Positions 25,914 through 33,881 of a stretch of 64,000 nucleotides of DNA are shown here, in pieces; positions within the stretch are counted from its first letter, which is position 1; each line of letters begins with the position of its first letter. Source of the DNA: Bin87 sp965203985. Lineage in GTDB: Bacteria > Chloroflexota > Dehalococcoidia > Lucifugimonadales > UBA3495. Location: positions 186,001 through 250,000 of the forward strand of contig CBDBDS010000013.1 in NCBI GenBank assembly GCA_965203985.1, in the 5' to 3' direction. Position numbers and translations under genes: made by a program. A model generated the notes under the pieces. That model made no database searches. It saw only the letters and a list, made by a program, of their open reading frames with translations, and had not been told where the DNA came from.

Positions 25914-26200
25914 CAGACCACCCCTATGTTCCTCTTCAAGGGTGCGTCGCCGGATGCCGCTGGCAGCCCCTGTTGCTTCGGATGGGCGCATTGGCACACA
26001 CGCTGGCATCTCGACGGCGATAGCCTGCGCAACAGGGACCAAAAGGCCCCATCGCTTAGACAGGCGATCGCCTGATGCGAGCTGTTGCCCGCGTGTGTGC
26101 CGTCGCCACTGTACCACGTGGGCATCGCCGGCGCAATTTGATACAATGGTTGAGCCGGGTGGTCAGATCACCCGGCTCGATGCAACCCCAGAGGTGTTTT

Positions 26201-26401
26201 ATGCGAAACCCAGAAGAATTGCAAGATTGATTACAAAATACTTGCTATCCTCCTGTCAAGTATATCCAAATCGATTTGGAGAATTTGCCTCAAGACATGG
26301 CCATTGACCCCGAAGTTGTGTTCGCGGCTCATGAGGAAGTTGCTCGTCGCGAGATGATAAAGGCACAATTACGGGCGGAGGAGCGACTGGCGGATGGTTA
26401 G
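26201..26401 (+). pseudogene. Small gene interrupted by an in-frame stop
   Basis: From an ATG at 26201 (AGAGGTG just upstream) the frame reads MRNPEELQD, then TGA at 26228-26230, then continues LQNTCYPPVKYIQIDLENL ... AAHEEVARREMIKAQLRAEERLADG to TAG at 26401. The 66-codon whole reads like one small charged protein with a single nonsense change. Translation could also restart at the ATG at 26297 to give a 34-residue peptide. The remaining sequence between 25914 and 26421 holds no other gene I can support. Confidence 0.5.
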
Positions 26402-26421
26402 TGCGGGCGGATTAGTCCATT

Positions 26422-26736
26422 CTATTCATGGGGGCTACGCCTGGTAATAGGCCCCGTTGCGCGGCGGCTAGCCAACCAAGCCTTAACCGATTTCCACAGA
26501 CCTACCGCTGCGGCGATGGCCCATACCAACATCACTCCAGATAACGCGAAAGAGCCGGCAATCACGACGACGAAGCGGTCAGTCATCAACCCAACGAGCA
26601 CCGCCAGAAACGATGCAGCAAGCCCGATGATGACTAGTCCGGTGATGTAGGAAGGTACAATCGTTTCCAGACCGGTGGGATCAACCATCTGTCCCACCGG
26701 CGCAACTTTCCCATCCCGTGGTTCTTGCGTAACCAT
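26422..26736 (-). CDS. Small membrane protein
   Basis: A 104-residue protein with two to three hydrophobic segments (about residues 28-50, 56-80) and a basic tail (ASRRATGPITRRSPHE). Family not recognised. It lies 32 bases downstream of an SDR gene on the same strand and may be cotranscribed with it. Confidence 0.5.
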   Translation of the reverse strand: MVTQEPRDGKVAPVGQMVDPTGLETIVPSYITGLVIIGLAASFLAVLVGLMTDRFVVVIAGSFALSGVMLVWAIAAAVGLWKSVKAWLASRRATGPITRRSPHE

Positions 26737-26768
26737 GTCGTCCTCGCCCGCACTTTAACTCTACCAGA

Positions 26769-27584
26769 CTACACCCGCACCTGCTGCGCCAGCGTCTGGT
26801 AGGTGACGGGGGAAGTTGCCACCAGCCCGGCATCCACCGGCAGCACCACGCCGTTGATCCAGCGGGCCTCGTCGCTAGCCAGGAACAAGGCGGCGTTGCC
26901 GATGTCCCAGGCCGTGCCCTCGGTGCGCAGCGGGGCCGAAGAGCTTCGGATCTGCCGCAGGTCGTCATCCATGCGGGGCGCGACCATGGGGGTGTAAACC
27001 AGGCCGGGGGCAATGCAGTTGGTGCGGATGCCGTCGGGTCCGTGGTCGGCAGCCATGGAAATCGTCAGGCCGATCACCGCCGCCTTCGATGCAGTGTACG
27101 GCGTGCTGCTGTGGGCGCGCAGGCCGGCGATGGACGAGATGTTGATGATCGAGCCGCCGCCGGCCTCGATCATGCGCGGGATGGCGAACTTGCTGGCCAT
27201 GACGATGGTCTTCACGTTCACGGCCATGATGTGATCCCAGTCCTCTTCGGACACTTCGACCACGGTTCCCCGGCGGGAGATGCCCACGTTGTTGTCCAGG
27301 ATGTCCAGCCGTCCGTAGCGTTCGATGCAGGTATCTACCATGCGCTCGCAGTCGGCGGCCCTGGTGACGTCGGCCTGCACCGTGGAGGCCACGCCGCCCT
27401 CGGCCTGGATCATCTCCATGGTCTCCGCGGCCCGCTCTTCGGTGATATCGACCAGCAGTACCTTTGCGCCCTCCCGGGCGAACAGCGTCGCCGTGGCGCG
27501 GCCGTTACCGACGCCGGGCCCGCTGGAGCCGGCCCCGGTCACGATTGCCACCTTTCCTTCCAGTCGCGGGCTGCGTTCAGGCAC
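26769..27584 (-). CDS. Short-chain dehydrogenase/reductase
   Basis: A 271-residue classical SDR. The cofactor motif is extended, TGAGSSGPGVGNGRATA, a form seen in a subset of SDRs; LDNNVG stands for NNAG; NISSIAG and YTASK give the catalytic Ser, Tyr and Lys. Expected NAD(P)-dependent alcohol/ketone oxidoreductase. Intact and of normal length. Confidence 0.9.
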   Translation of the reverse strand: MPERSPRLEGKVAIVTGAGSSGPGVGNGRATATLFAREGAKVLLVDITEERAAETMEMIQAEGGVASTVQADVTRAADCERMVDTCIERYGRLDILDNNVGISRRGTVVEVSEEDWDHIMAVNVKTIVMASKFAIPRMIEAGGGSIINISSIAGLRAHSSTPYTASKAAVIGLTISMAADHGPDGIRTNCIAPGLVYTPMVAPRMDDDLRQIRSSSAPLRTEGTAWDIGNAALFLASDEARWINGVVLPVDAGLVATSPVTYQTLAQQVRV

Positions 27585-27611
27585 TGTCGAATCCTCCGTA
27601 TCAGGCCGCCC

Positions 27612-29171
27612 TCATTCGGCGATGGGGCGCGAAATTATCCACAAACTCGCGCAAGTGTAGCACACCATCAGCACCAGCATGGGGACCTGGCTGAGCAGCG
27701 CAGCACGCCGGGTGGAATAGATCAGCGTCGCCTGCACGTGGGCCAGATACACGCCAGCGATGTGGCCGATCACGATGGCCAGGATCGAGAAATACCAGAT
27801 GAAAACCGGCGACAGGATGCCGATGTTGATGATAGCGTCAGCCGTGCCGAAGAGGTCCCAGCCCCAGCCGAAGGGGTCGGATGCCAGCACGATGAACCGC
27901 TGGCCGTTGATGAACAGGAACCCCAGGAAATGGGCGAAGTGGTAGGCCAGGGCAATGGGCAAGAGCGAGAACGTGAACCGGCGCAACAGTTGGCCGGTGT
28001 CCGGTTCGGCTTGGCCGGATAGCAGGACCATCGCCCCGCATGTAACTGCGAACAGCAGCCCAAAGACCACGGGAATTCCCAGGACGCCGATCAGGTTGGC
28101 AATATACCCGCCGTAGCGTGGGGACTGGAGGAGGAACTGGCCGGTGAACACCAGCCACTCCGGCGTCGCCGACAGACCATCGAAAGACACCGTGGAGAGC
28201 AGCAGGATCACATGGAAAACGACGGTAAGGGTCACCACACCGAGCCGGTTCAGGCCAACGCAGGGCGGGCGCAGGTTGAACTCCCGCTGCGGCGGCGAAG
28301 CCCTGGCAAAGCACTCGTAGCAGTCCACGCAATCCATCTCGCCAGCCGAGCACCGCCCGTCGCTGGTACATCTCCGGCAGCGCGATGTCGGCGCCCTGAT
28401 CTCCGTAATCGAAAAGCGGGCCATGAACCCGTACACCACCGTGAACCCCTCAGCGTTCCGCAGCCACACCTCGCGCCCGTACACATACATTCCCACGAAG
28501 TTGTACAGGGTGTAGAGCGCCAGGATCCAGCCCAACGCCCGGGGGCCCGCCGCGTCGGCGGCCACGGTTTCCAGGATGGCGAACCCCGCGAAAATCAGCA
28601 CCGCCGGCCAGGGTCCGATCCTCGCGGGGTAGCGATGGTGCAGGCTCAAACGGCTACCTGGAGCAATGGTCTCGAAGACCCGTTCCAGGAACCCCCACGC
28701 TGCTTTCCACGGGTTGACCAGCGCCCACAGATTGCCGAAGAGTGCGGTGAAGAAGCTCAATCCCACCCAGAAGGCGACGTAAATCGCCGCCGGCGCCGGG
28801 TTGAGCGCGGCGCGTTCGTTGCCGATCAGGGCCCCGACGATCACGTAGGCAGTTAGCGTGATCGACAGGGTTTTCAGCGTGGCGGTGACGGGTGGGGAGG
28901 CCAGCCAGCGCACGGGCGCCAGGCGCAGCAGGTTGTAACGAGGATATCTGGTATGTGTGGAACCGGCCCTCAGGAACACGGCCGCCACTACAAAGGACAG
29001 CGCCACCGCCGCCGCGCCGGCGATCACAAAAAGTGACAGGGGCAACGGCAGGTCGTACCGCTCTCCGAACCCGTGGGCATCGACGGCCAGCGGAAAAACC
29101 GCAACGCAGACCGCGACCAACGCGGCCACCCCTGCGAGCGGCAGGAAATGAGCGCGGCGGCGGTTCATCAT
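27612..29171 (-). CDS. Polytopic membrane protein with a cysteine cluster ('fenitrothion hydrolase'-like family)
   Basis: A 519-residue protein with about 10-12 predicted membrane helices. LPLSLFVIAGAAAVALSF, YVAFWVGLSFFTALFG, LWALVNPWKAAWG and FHVILLLSTVSFDGL resemble polytopic proteins that databases often label 'fenitrothion hydrolase'; that label rests on weak evidence and I do not assert the activity. The unusual feature is a loop near residue 250 with CRRC..DGRC......CVDCYEC, six cysteines in about 25 residues, which could bind metal. The start at 29171 overlaps the upstream stop (ATGATGA), so it is coupled to 29168-29731. Confidence 0.72.
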   Translation of the reverse strand: MMNRRRAHFLPLAGVAALVAVCVAVFPLAVDAHGFGERYDLPLPLSLFVIAGAAAVALSFVVAAVFLRAGSTHTRYPRYNLLRLAPVRWLASPPVTATLKTLSITLTAYVIVGALIGNERAALNPAPAAIYVAFWVGLSFFTALFGNLWALVNPWKAAWGFLERVFETIAPGSRLSLHHRYPARIGPWPAVLIFAGFAILETVAADAAGPRALGWILALYTLYNFVGMYVYGREVWLRNAEGFTVVYGFMARFSITEIRAPTSRCRRCTSDGRCSAGEMDCVDCYECFARASPPQREFNLRPPCVGLNRLGVVTLTVVFHVILLLSTVSFDGLSATPEWLVFTGQFLLQSPRYGGYIANLIGVLGIPVVFGLLFAVTCGAMVLLSGQAEPDTGQLLRRFTFSLLPIALAYHFAHFLGFLFINGQRFIVLASDPFGWGWDLFGTADAIINIGILSPVFIWYFSILAIVIGHIAGVYLAHVQATLIYSTRRAALLSQVPMLVLMVCYTCASLWIISRPIAE

Positions 29172-29731
29172 GCGGCAGAGTTGCGGCGGCGCAGGGTGAG
29201 CCACGTCCACGCGCCAACCGCGATGATTACGACCAGCACGGCCGTGATCCAGATCCACTGGATGCTGGCGCCGGGTTCGCCCACGTCCAGGGGCAGCACG
29301 AAGGTCTCTTCCCCCCGTTCCGACGCGACCGTTACCGACACGTCCCACGGGCCGGTGATTGCGAAGGGCACGTCAACCTCAAAATACCGCAGCGTCTGCT
29401 CGTTGAGCACCGGGTGGGGGCCGAAACCCGTGGAACCGGGAGGACCGGAGGTCACCACGGTCATCCGCACCTCCGTGTCGCGCAACGGGCGGGGGTCGGC
29501 AACGTCAAACACCTGGATGGCCAGGTGGGTTTGGGGTATCACCGGCCGCGCCGGGATGATCCCGACAACCATGCGGTAAGAGCCCTGGGTGCGATCCATG
29601 ATGATGGTGGACGCGCCATTGGCCTCGGCGGTGCCTACTACCCACGGGCTCGCTGCCAAAGCTGCGATCACCGCTGCGAAAGCGACGGTGGCAAACGCCA
29701 TGAACAACCCTGGCGACGTGGTCCGAAACAA
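29168..29731 (-). CDS. Exported, membrane-anchored beta-domain protein
   Basis: A 187-residue protein with an N-terminal hydrophobic segment (about residues 10-35), an external domain of about 110 residues predicted to be beta-rich (PQTHLAIQVFDVADPRPL, YFEVDVPFAITGPWDVSVTV) and a C-terminal membrane helix with RRR stop. The external domain resembles YtkA/FixH-like domains. It is coupled to the polytopic cysteine-cluster protein downstream, so the two likely form one envelope complex. Confidence 0.65.
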   Translation of the reverse strand: MFRTTSPGLFMAFATVAFAAVIAALAASPWVVGTAEANGASTIIMDRTQGSYRMVVGIIPARPVIPQTHLAIQVFDVADPRPLRDTEVRMTVVTSGPPGSTGFGPHPVLNEQTLRYFEVDVPFAITGPWDVSVTVASERGEETFVLPLDVGEPGASIQWIWITAVLVVIIAVGAWTWLTLRRRNSAA

Positions 29732-29835
29732 CGCGTTCCCTGCTTATCCGCGGGCAAAAATATGCCGCAACACAATAGCACGCACCATCTGGCCCCTTCA
29801 ACAGACGCCAGCCGGACGGACGATCCTTAAACCAG

Positions 29836-29859
29836 TCCAGCCCTCCCAGGAGGGCTGGA
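29836..29859 (-). terminator. Hairpin downstream of the 29893-30510 gene
   Basis: TCCAGCCCTCC (29836-29846) pairs with GGAGGGCTGGA (29849-29859). It lies 33 bases beyond the stop of the minus-strand gene. Only a short T-run follows, so it is a possible rather than certain terminator. Confidence 0.45.
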
Positions 29860-29892
29860 TTTGCGACTTCGGGCGTCTTGACCGTGCTACCG

Positions 29893-30510
29893 TCAATCGG
29901 ATTCCAGGTCTCGGATCGGAATGTGGTAACAGTGCACGCCGCCAGCATTCGCGTTCCTTTCACGTCCAGGCGCTATGTCAACCCCGGCTACTGCCCCTCT
30001 TGCGGGCAACCCGGTGAACTCGTGCAGATACTCCGCGTTCCGTTTGGCTCGGTTTATGTCTTTGCTTGCCACTGTAAATGACGACTCAACTGCGATATAC
30101 GCAGGCTGGCCGGACCCGTCATGCACTAGCAAAACCAAATCAGCTTCTCGAAAACTCCGCACGTCGTCTTCCGGCTTACCGGCAGCGCGGGCCATGTTCG
30201 AAAAGCCGATTAGGCCCTCACGTGGCAACCGCGATATGACCTGATAGCCCATGTCATCGGCGATCAAACTGGCGTTGCGCCGGGCCACACTTGCAGCGTG
30301 TGCACCACGAAGATAGCCAAGGTGTACGTCTATCTTGTCCAAACGCCCTTCTATCCCGTTGAAACGCTCAACCATTGCCCGGTTGATTTCAGCCTGTTCA
30401 CGGCCTAGTTCCAGCAAGGCGTCGGCTACCTGCCTTGTCGTCAGCTCTTCCGCCGCACCTTCTGCGGCCCGCGTTTCTGGATCCGGTTCGTGGGATTCTG
30501 GTGAGACCAT
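29893..30510 (-). CDS. Coiled-coil protein with nuclease-like C-terminal domain
   Basis: A 205-residue soluble protein. Residues 20-75 are helical and charged (TTRQVADALLELGREQAEI), then LDKIDVHLGYLRGAHAA. The C-terminal domain has FREADLVLLVHDGSG and YIAVESSFTV followed by INRAKRNAEYL, an arrangement (D...ExS...K/R helix) like DUF3782/PD-(D/E)XK-type proteins common in Chloroflexota and Cyanobacteria. A nuclease role is inference. The start at 30510 has AGGTG 6 bases upstream. Divergent from the SDR at 30631. Confidence 0.6.
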   Translation of the reverse strand: MVSPESHEPDPETRAAEGAAEELTTRQVADALLELGREQAEINRAMVERFNGIEGRLDKIDVHLGYLRGAHAASVARRNASLIADDMGYQVISRLPREGLIGFSNMARAAGKPEDDVRSFREADLVLLVHDGSGQPAYIAVESSFTVASKDINRAKRNAEYLHEFTGLPARGAVAGVDIAPGRERNANAGGVHCYHIPIRDLESD

Positions 30511-30548
30511 ATGGGCACCTATTGGATAGGCAACGTACCTACATGAAC

Positions 30549-30578
30549 AGTATAGCAAATTGCCGCCATCGCTATAAT
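30549..30578. promoter_or_regulatory. Divergent promoter region
   Basis: TATACT on the minus strand (30554-30549), preceded by TGC, faces the gene starting at 30510; TATAAT on the plus strand (30573-30578) faces the SDR starting at 30631. The two -10 elements are about 20 bases apart, so the promoters overlap. Confidence 0.5.
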
Positions 30579-30630
30579 GCCGGAACACGCGAGCGTCTAA
30601 CGTAGCGCATCGCTGATGCAGGAGAATGGT

Positions 30631-31413
30631 ATGCCTTTCGCAGGACTGGATTTGATGGGACGAAAAGCGCTGGTCACCGGCGCAGCGCGTGGAATTGGCG
30701 CGACGCTGGCCGTTGGTTTAGCTCAGGCCGGCGCCGACGTGGCCGTCACCGATATGGCGTCCGACGAGTCGTGGGAGGGACTGTCAGATGTGGTGATGCG
30801 CATCCGCAACGAGGGGCAGGTCGGCCTGGCCGGCGACCTGGACGTGCAGGACGTCGCCGAAATCAGGCCCACCATCCGGCGCATAGCCGACGACCTGGGC
30901 GGACTGGATATTCTGGTTAACAACGCCGGCATCCGTCGCCGCGCCCCCGCGCTGGAGGTCACCGAGGAAGACTGGGACGCGGTTATGGACACCAACCTGA
31001 AGGGCGCTTTTTTCTGCTCGCAGGCGGCGGCCCGGCTGATGATCCCCAACGGCTTTGGCCGTATCATCAACATCGCCTCCCAGATGGCGGTGGTAGGCGC
31101 CGTGAACCGCGCCGCCTACTGCGCCAGCAAGGGCGGACTGGCGAACCTGACCCGCGTGCTGGCTCTGGAATGGGCACAGCACGGCATCACCGTGAACGCC
31201 ATCGGCCCCGGCCCGACCACCACGCCCGGCCTGCTGGAAGCCGACGACCGGGACGCCGACGAGGTGCGCGCCGAGCTCGCCATCAAGATGCCCCTGGGTC
31301 GCCGCATGGACCCGGAGGAACTGGTGGGGGCGGCGATTTACCTGGCCAGCGATTCCGCCGGCGCCACCACCGGCCACCTGTTGATCGTCGATGGCGGATG
31401 GACGGCGTTGTAG
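30631..31413 (+). CDS. Short-chain dehydrogenase/reductase
   Basis: A 260-residue classical SDR: TGAARGIG cofactor motif, NNAG, NIASQ (catalytic Ser), YCASK (Tyr/Lys). The final VDGGWTAL is the usual SDR ending. GGAG lies 6 bases upstream of the ATG at 30631. The monooxygenase gene follows 64 bases downstream and may be cotranscribed. Confidence 0.9.
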   Translation: MPFAGLDLMGRKALVTGAARGIGATLAVGLAQAGADVAVTDMASDESWEGLSDVVMRIRNEGQVGLAGDLDVQDVAEIRPTIRRIADDLGGLDILVNNAGIRRRAPALEVTEEDWDAVMDTNLKGAFFCSQAAARLMIPNGFGRIINIASQMAVVGAVNRAAYCASKGGLANLTRVLALEWAQHGITVNAIGPGPTTTPGLLEADDRDADEVRAELAIKMPLGRRMDPEELVGAAIYLASDSAGATTGHLLIVDGGWTAL

Positions 31414-31477
31414 AATTGTTGGCAGGCGAGATTGCCACGCCACCCTCACAGCCACAGCGGGGATACGGAGTACCAGT

Positions 31478-32605
31478 ATGAAATTCGGGATGTTCTATGA
31501 GCTGCAGATGCCGCGTCCGTGGACTGACAACGCGGAGTACGACACGCTGTGGAACGCGGTGAAGCAGGTGCAGTACGCGGAGGAGATGGGTTTCGAGCGG
31601 GTCTGGCTGGTGGAGCACCACTTCCTCACCGAGTTCGCTCACTCGTCGGCTCCGGAAGTGACCCTGGCCGTGATGGCCCAGCACACCAAGAAGATGCGGC
31701 TGGGCTTCGGCGTCGTCCTGGCTCCCGTGCATCACCCCCTCCACGTCGCGGCCCGGGCGTCCACCTTGGATATCCTCAGCGACGGCCGCGTGGACGTAGG
31801 TGTGGGCCGCACCAAGGGCCCCTATCAGCTCACCCCCTTCGGCACCGACGTGGCCACGACCCAGAGCATGATGGTCGAGACCCTGGAGTGCCTGCCCCGC
31901 ATGTGGTGCGACGAGGTGTTCAGCCACGACGGCGAGAACTGGCAGATCCCGCCCCGCGAGGTCATCCCCAAGCCGTTGCAGCAACCCCACCCTCCCCTGT
32001 GGATGGCCTGCACCCAGGAGGACACCTTCCGCCTGGCCGGCCAATTGGGCGTAGGCTGCCTGGTCAACACCCTGGGCGGCACCGACAAGACGCGCGGGTT
32101 GGTCAACGCCTACTACGAGGCCATCGAGAACGCCACGCCGGTGGGCAGGTTCACCAACCGGCAGGTGGTGGCCTCCACCATCGGCTTCTGCGACGAGGAC
32201 GACGCCAGGGCCCGCCAGAAGGGGGCAGAGGTCGCCGCCTGGTATCTGGAGCAGAGCCGCCAGCGGTTCGTGCTGGAGTGGGCCGGAGTGGACGCTGACG
32301 CGGTTCCCGACGAATACCGGTTTTACGTGCAGGGAGGCGCCGTGCGCGGTGGCGGTCCGTCCCGTCCCTCCGAGGACCCGCAGCAGCAGAAGCCGCCCTC
32401 CCCGGAGGAACTGCTGGCCGGCGGCGGTTACAGCGTCGGCGACCCCGACGCCTGCATCCGCGTCATCGAGGAATTCGAGTCCATGGGTGTGGATGAGATC
32501 ATGCCCATCTTCCAAGCCGGCTACGCCACCCACGAAGAGGTGATGAACTCCATCCGCCTCTTCGGCGAGTACGTCATACCCCACTTCCGTGCCAAGGCAA
32601 AATAG
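31478..32605 (+). CDS. Luciferase-like flavin-dependent monooxygenase (group D)
   Basis: A 375-residue LLM-class oxidoreductase starting MKFGMFYELQMPRPW. MGFERVWLVEHHFLTEFAHS, GVVLAPVHHPLHVAARAST and GRVDVGVGRTKGPYQ follow the conserved luciferase fold. A disordered acidic and proline-rich insert (near residues 295-310) is peculiar to this copy. The substrate is unknown; location next to an SDR suggests a short oxidative pathway. Confidence 0.88.
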   Translation: MKFGMFYELQMPRPWTDNAEYDTLWNAVKQVQYAEEMGFERVWLVEHHFLTEFAHSSAPEVTLAVMAQHTKKMRLGFGVVLAPVHHPLHVAARASTLDILSDGRVDVGVGRTKGPYQLTPFGTDVATTQSMMVETLECLPRMWCDEVFSHDGENWQIPPREVIPKPLQQPHPPLWMACTQEDTFRLAGQLGVGCLVNTLGGTDKTRGLVNAYYEAIENATPVGRFTNRQVVASTIGFCDEDDARARQKGAEVAAWYLEQSRQRFVLEWAGVDADAVPDEYRFYVQGGAVRGGGPSRPSEDPQQQKPPSPEELLAGGGYSVGDPDACIRVIEEFESMGVDEIMPIFQAGYATHEEVMNSIRLFGEYVIPHFRAKAK

Positions 32606-32610
32606 TCTGC

Positions 32611-32670
32611 ATGGATAGACAGGATGAACGGGATGATCATGTCATTATCCTGTCTATCTTGTACATCCAT
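32611..32670. repeat. Inverted repeat (ATGGATAGACAGGATGA type)
   Basis: ATGGATAGACAGGATGAACGGGATGA is mirrored by TATCCTGTCTATCTTGTACATCCAT, an imperfect palindrome of 60 bases between a monooxygenase gene and the DUF362 gene. Similar short intergenic palindromes are common in bacterial genomes. It could act as a terminator-like hairpin. Confidence 0.65.
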
Positions 32671-32693
32671 ATAAATAAAAATGGTGATGCTTG

Positions 32694-33833
32694 ATGACCA
32701 CAGTTGAACATTTGAGTACGATTGCGCAATCGGCAGGGGCGCATCGCACGGGGACTCCGGTAGTGTCCGTAGTCGCCACAGCGCCGGAGACCGTTTTGGC
32801 CGACGTGGAGAGGGCAATGCGGCTGGCCGGCGCGGAGTCGGTGCTGTCGCCGGAGCAGGAGACGTTGCTGAAAATCAACATCTCGTGGCAGCACTGGTAT
32901 CCCGGCTGTTCCACCGCGCCGTGGCAGTTGGAGGGTGTAATTCAAGGGCTGCACAACATGGGCCACCGGGATCTGATCGCCGCCCACAACGGCACGGTGG
33001 TCGTCGATTCCTTCGAGGGCGAGGTGAACAACAAGCACAAGCCGGTGCAGGACAAGTACAACTTGCACACCGTGCACCTGGACACGCCGCCGGAGCCGTG
33101 GGTGCGCTACGAGCCCAAAGCCGAGATGCTGGTGCTGGACGACATTTATCCCGAGGGCATTGAGATACCCGAGATCTTCGCCGGCAAGAATATCGTCCAC
33201 CTGCCCACCATGAAGACCCACGTCTTCACCACCATGACCGGCGCCATGAAGAACGCTTTCGGCGGCCTGCTGCACCGCAAGCGTCACTGGACCCACTCGG
33301 TCATACACGAAACGCTGGTTGACCTGCTGGCGATTCAGCAGGAGATTCACCCCGGCATCTTCGCCGTCACCGACGGCACCTTCGCCGGCGACGGACCCGG
33401 CCCCCGCGCCATGCGCTGGCACATCAAGAATCGCATCGTGGCCGGCGCCGACCAGGTGGCCGTGGATGCCGTGGTCGCGTCCATGATGGGTTTCGACCCG
33501 CTCTCTCTGCGGTTCATCCGCCTGGCCCACGAGCGCGGCCTGGGCGTCGGCGACCTGCGCGGCATCGAGGTGGTGGGCGACGAGCCCGACATCAGCCGCG
33601 TCAACTGGAACTTCGCCGACAACGAAAACACCTTCGCCAGCCGCGGCCAGAAGATGATCTACTGGGGCCCCCTCAAGCCCCTGGAAAACGCCCTCCTCCG
33701 CTCCCCCATCGCCGCCTGGGCCTACACCGCCAGCAACCTCTACCACAACGGCTACTGGCTGAACACGATTGGCAAGGGCAGGGTGCGTAAGGCGCTGAAG
33801 ACGGAATGGGGGCGGCTGTGGGAGAGTTATTAG
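32694..33833 (+). CDS. DUF362 domain protein
   Basis: A 379-residue protein with DUF362 features: KINISWQHWYPGCSTAPWQL, NIVHLPTMKTHVFTTMTGAMKNAFGG (the family's central 'K.H....ts..KN.fG' motif) and AGADQVAVDAVVASMMGFDP. No ferredoxin-type cysteine motif is present, unlike the fused forms of this family. Function is unknown. No good Shine-Dalgarno sequence precedes the ATG at 32694. Confidence 0.85.
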   Translation: MTTVEHLSTIAQSAGAHRTGTPVVSVVATAPETVLADVERAMRLAGAESVLSPEQETLLKINISWQHWYPGCSTAPWQLEGVIQGLHNMGHRDLIAAHNGTVVVDSFEGEVNNKHKPVQDKYNLHTVHLDTPPEPWVRYEPKAEMLVLDDIYPEGIEIPEIFAGKNIVHLPTMKTHVFTTMTGAMKNAFGGLLHRKRHWTHSVIHETLVDLLAIQQEIHPGIFAVTDGTFAGDGPGPRAMRWHIKNRIVAGADQVAVDAVVASMMGFDPLSLRFIRLAHERGLGVGDLRGIEVVGDEPDISRVNWNFADNENTFASRGQKMIYWGPLKPLENALLRSPIAAWAYTASNLYHNGYWLNTIGKGRVRKALKTEWGRLWESY

Positions 33834-33881
33834 GTGGGCGATGGGGCGTTGGAGTAGAATGGTTGGACGGAGGATTTTGAG

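Noticed and set aside
26228..26230. Selenocysteine reading of the in-frame TGA
   Set aside because: No SECIS-like hairpin directly downstream, and the protein is not a known selenoprotein.
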